A stretch of DNA of 64,000 nt, taken from NCBI RefSeq assembly GCF_900078395.1, contig NZ_FKLA01000009.1, positions 1,378,614-1,442,613 on the forward strand, written 5' to 3'. The position numbers and the translations under genes were made by a program. Every line of letters starts with the position of its first letter. Position 1 is the first letter of the stretch. The stretch comes from Anaerotruncus rubiinfantis. Its GTDB lineage: Bacteria; Bacillota; Clostridia; Oscillospirales; Ruminococcaceae. The notes below the pieces were generated by a model, which saw nothing but the letters and a program-made list of their open reading frames with translations, did no database searches and had not been told where the DNA came from. Below are positions 63,577 to 64,000 of the stretch, piece after piece.

Positions 63577-63953
63577 AACAGGACCTCCTCTGCCGCCGTA
63601 CTTTTCAGGCAGGTTTCAATACAGCTCAGTATGACTTGATAGGTCTGTTTTGTTTTTGAAAGCAGGGGCGTGATGTTGGCATTTGCTTCCCGGGGACGAA
63701 GCAGTTCCGTCAACTCGCTTACCTCGCCGGCAAACTTGGTAAACTGCATATTCAGAGCCAGACCTTTGAGGGTATGCGCAGCACGAAACGCCGTTTCGTA
63801 ATCATTTTGTTCCAAGGCTTTGCAAAGTGCGTCCAGATTGGCATCCTTTTGCATAATCTTAAAATATTTGATAATCCGCTCATCGGTCTTAAACAGGCGG
63901 GTAGCGTCGGCATAGCTTCCGCCTATTTTTATGTAACATTCTTCAACATTCAT
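63573..63953 (-). CDS. Histidine phosphotransfer (Hpt) protein
   Basis: 126-residue four-helix protein with His60 in AAHTLKGLALNM, the Hpt signature. It shuttles phosphate between hybrid-kinase receivers and a terminal receiver. The start has AGTAGGGG upstream. It overlaps the REC-HD-GYP-GGDEF gene by 4 bases, and two hybrid kinases lie further along the same strand. Confidence 0.92.
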   Translation of the reverse strand: MNVEECYIKIGGSYADATRLFKTDERIIKYFKIMQKDANLDALCKALEQNDYETAFRAAHTLKGLALNMQFTKFAGEVSELTELLRPREANANITPLLSKTKQTYQVILSCIETCLKSTAAEEVLL

Positions 63954-63973
63954 TCGTTTTCCCCTACTTCCGC

Positions 63974-64000
63974 TTATTTAAGCCGATACAGTGCTTTATA
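63974..64000 (-). CDS. Possible 3' end of a further upstream gene
   Basis: Minus-strand frame from the window edge reads YKALYRLK then TAA at 63974-63976, 20 bases before the Hpt start. It may be the C-terminus of another gene in the same operon, but only eight codons are visible. Confidence 0.3.
   Translation of the reverse strand, partial: YKALYRLK

Noticed and set aside
1..64000. CRISPR arrays, insertion sequences, integrases, phage genes
   Set aside because: No regularly spaced repeats, transposases, integrases or structural phage genes were seen in any frame.

Overview
The window comes from a Gram-positive, anaerobic-type Firmicute, most likely a clostridium of the Oscillospirales/Ruminococcaceae kind. 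The grounds are strong AGGAGG ribosome binding sites, lipobox-type binding proteins, a mix of ATG, GTG and TTG starts, fairly high GC over most of the window, and gene content (KtrAB plus Kdp, PTS, several TRAP systems, CyuA, LarA, RpoN, a Fe-S aldo/keto reductase). I cannot name a species. There is no rRNA, prophage, insertion sequence or CRISPR array, and only one tRNA.

Layout. 1-8.9 kb is a potassium island: the 3' part of kdpB, a small unknown membrane protein, kdpC, an unknown 306-residue gene, divergent ktrB-ktrA, then the sensor/regulator pair kdpD-kdpE. 9.0-14.7 kb is a complete fructose PTS operon (fruR-fruK-fruA-ptsH-ptsI). 15-16.7 kb holds an ArsB/NhaD-type permease and a small flavin/PLP-oxidase-fold protein preceded by a structured leader.

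16.8-32.4 kb is devoted to organic or sugar acids. On the minus strand are a TRAP transporter with a uronate-isomerase-like amidohydrolase and an alpha/beta hydrolase, and an operon of monooxygenase-fold protein, Fe-S aldo/keto reductase, LarA-type racemase and CdaR-type regulator. On the plus strand is an operon of an enolase-superfamily dehydratase, a BCCT transporter and a split UxaA-type dehydratase. The latter operon starts at a textbook sigma-54 promoter, beside a divergent PAS-AAA-Fis activator; rpoN itself follows at 32.5-33.8 kb.

34-45.8 kb holds housekeeping genes (a Cof-type HAD phosphatase, RlmA, a phosphopantetheinyl transferase, tRNA-Thr, coaX), a 1259-residue REC/HD-GYP/PAS/GGDEF/GAF protein, and a cysteine desulfidase/NhaC pair with a divergent YheO-type regulator. 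45.9-53.1 kb is amino-sugar metabolism: LacI regulator and TRAP transporter, divergent from nagA and two nagB-like genes.

53.2-64 kb is a signalling island on the minus strand with nearly contiguous genes: Hpt protein, REC-HD-GYP-PAS-GGDEF protein, a regulator with two GntR domains, two hybrid histidine kinases (one BvgS-like with two periplasmic binding domains) and a binding lipoprotein with a 5'-nucleotidase-C-like tail. It reads as a phosphorelay feeding cyclic-di-GMP turnover and is the best candidate here for an undescribed system. Other points of interest are a structured RNA leader at 16153-16311, two unknown genes interleaved with kdp, and matching 15-bp intercistronic hairpins in both TRAP operons.
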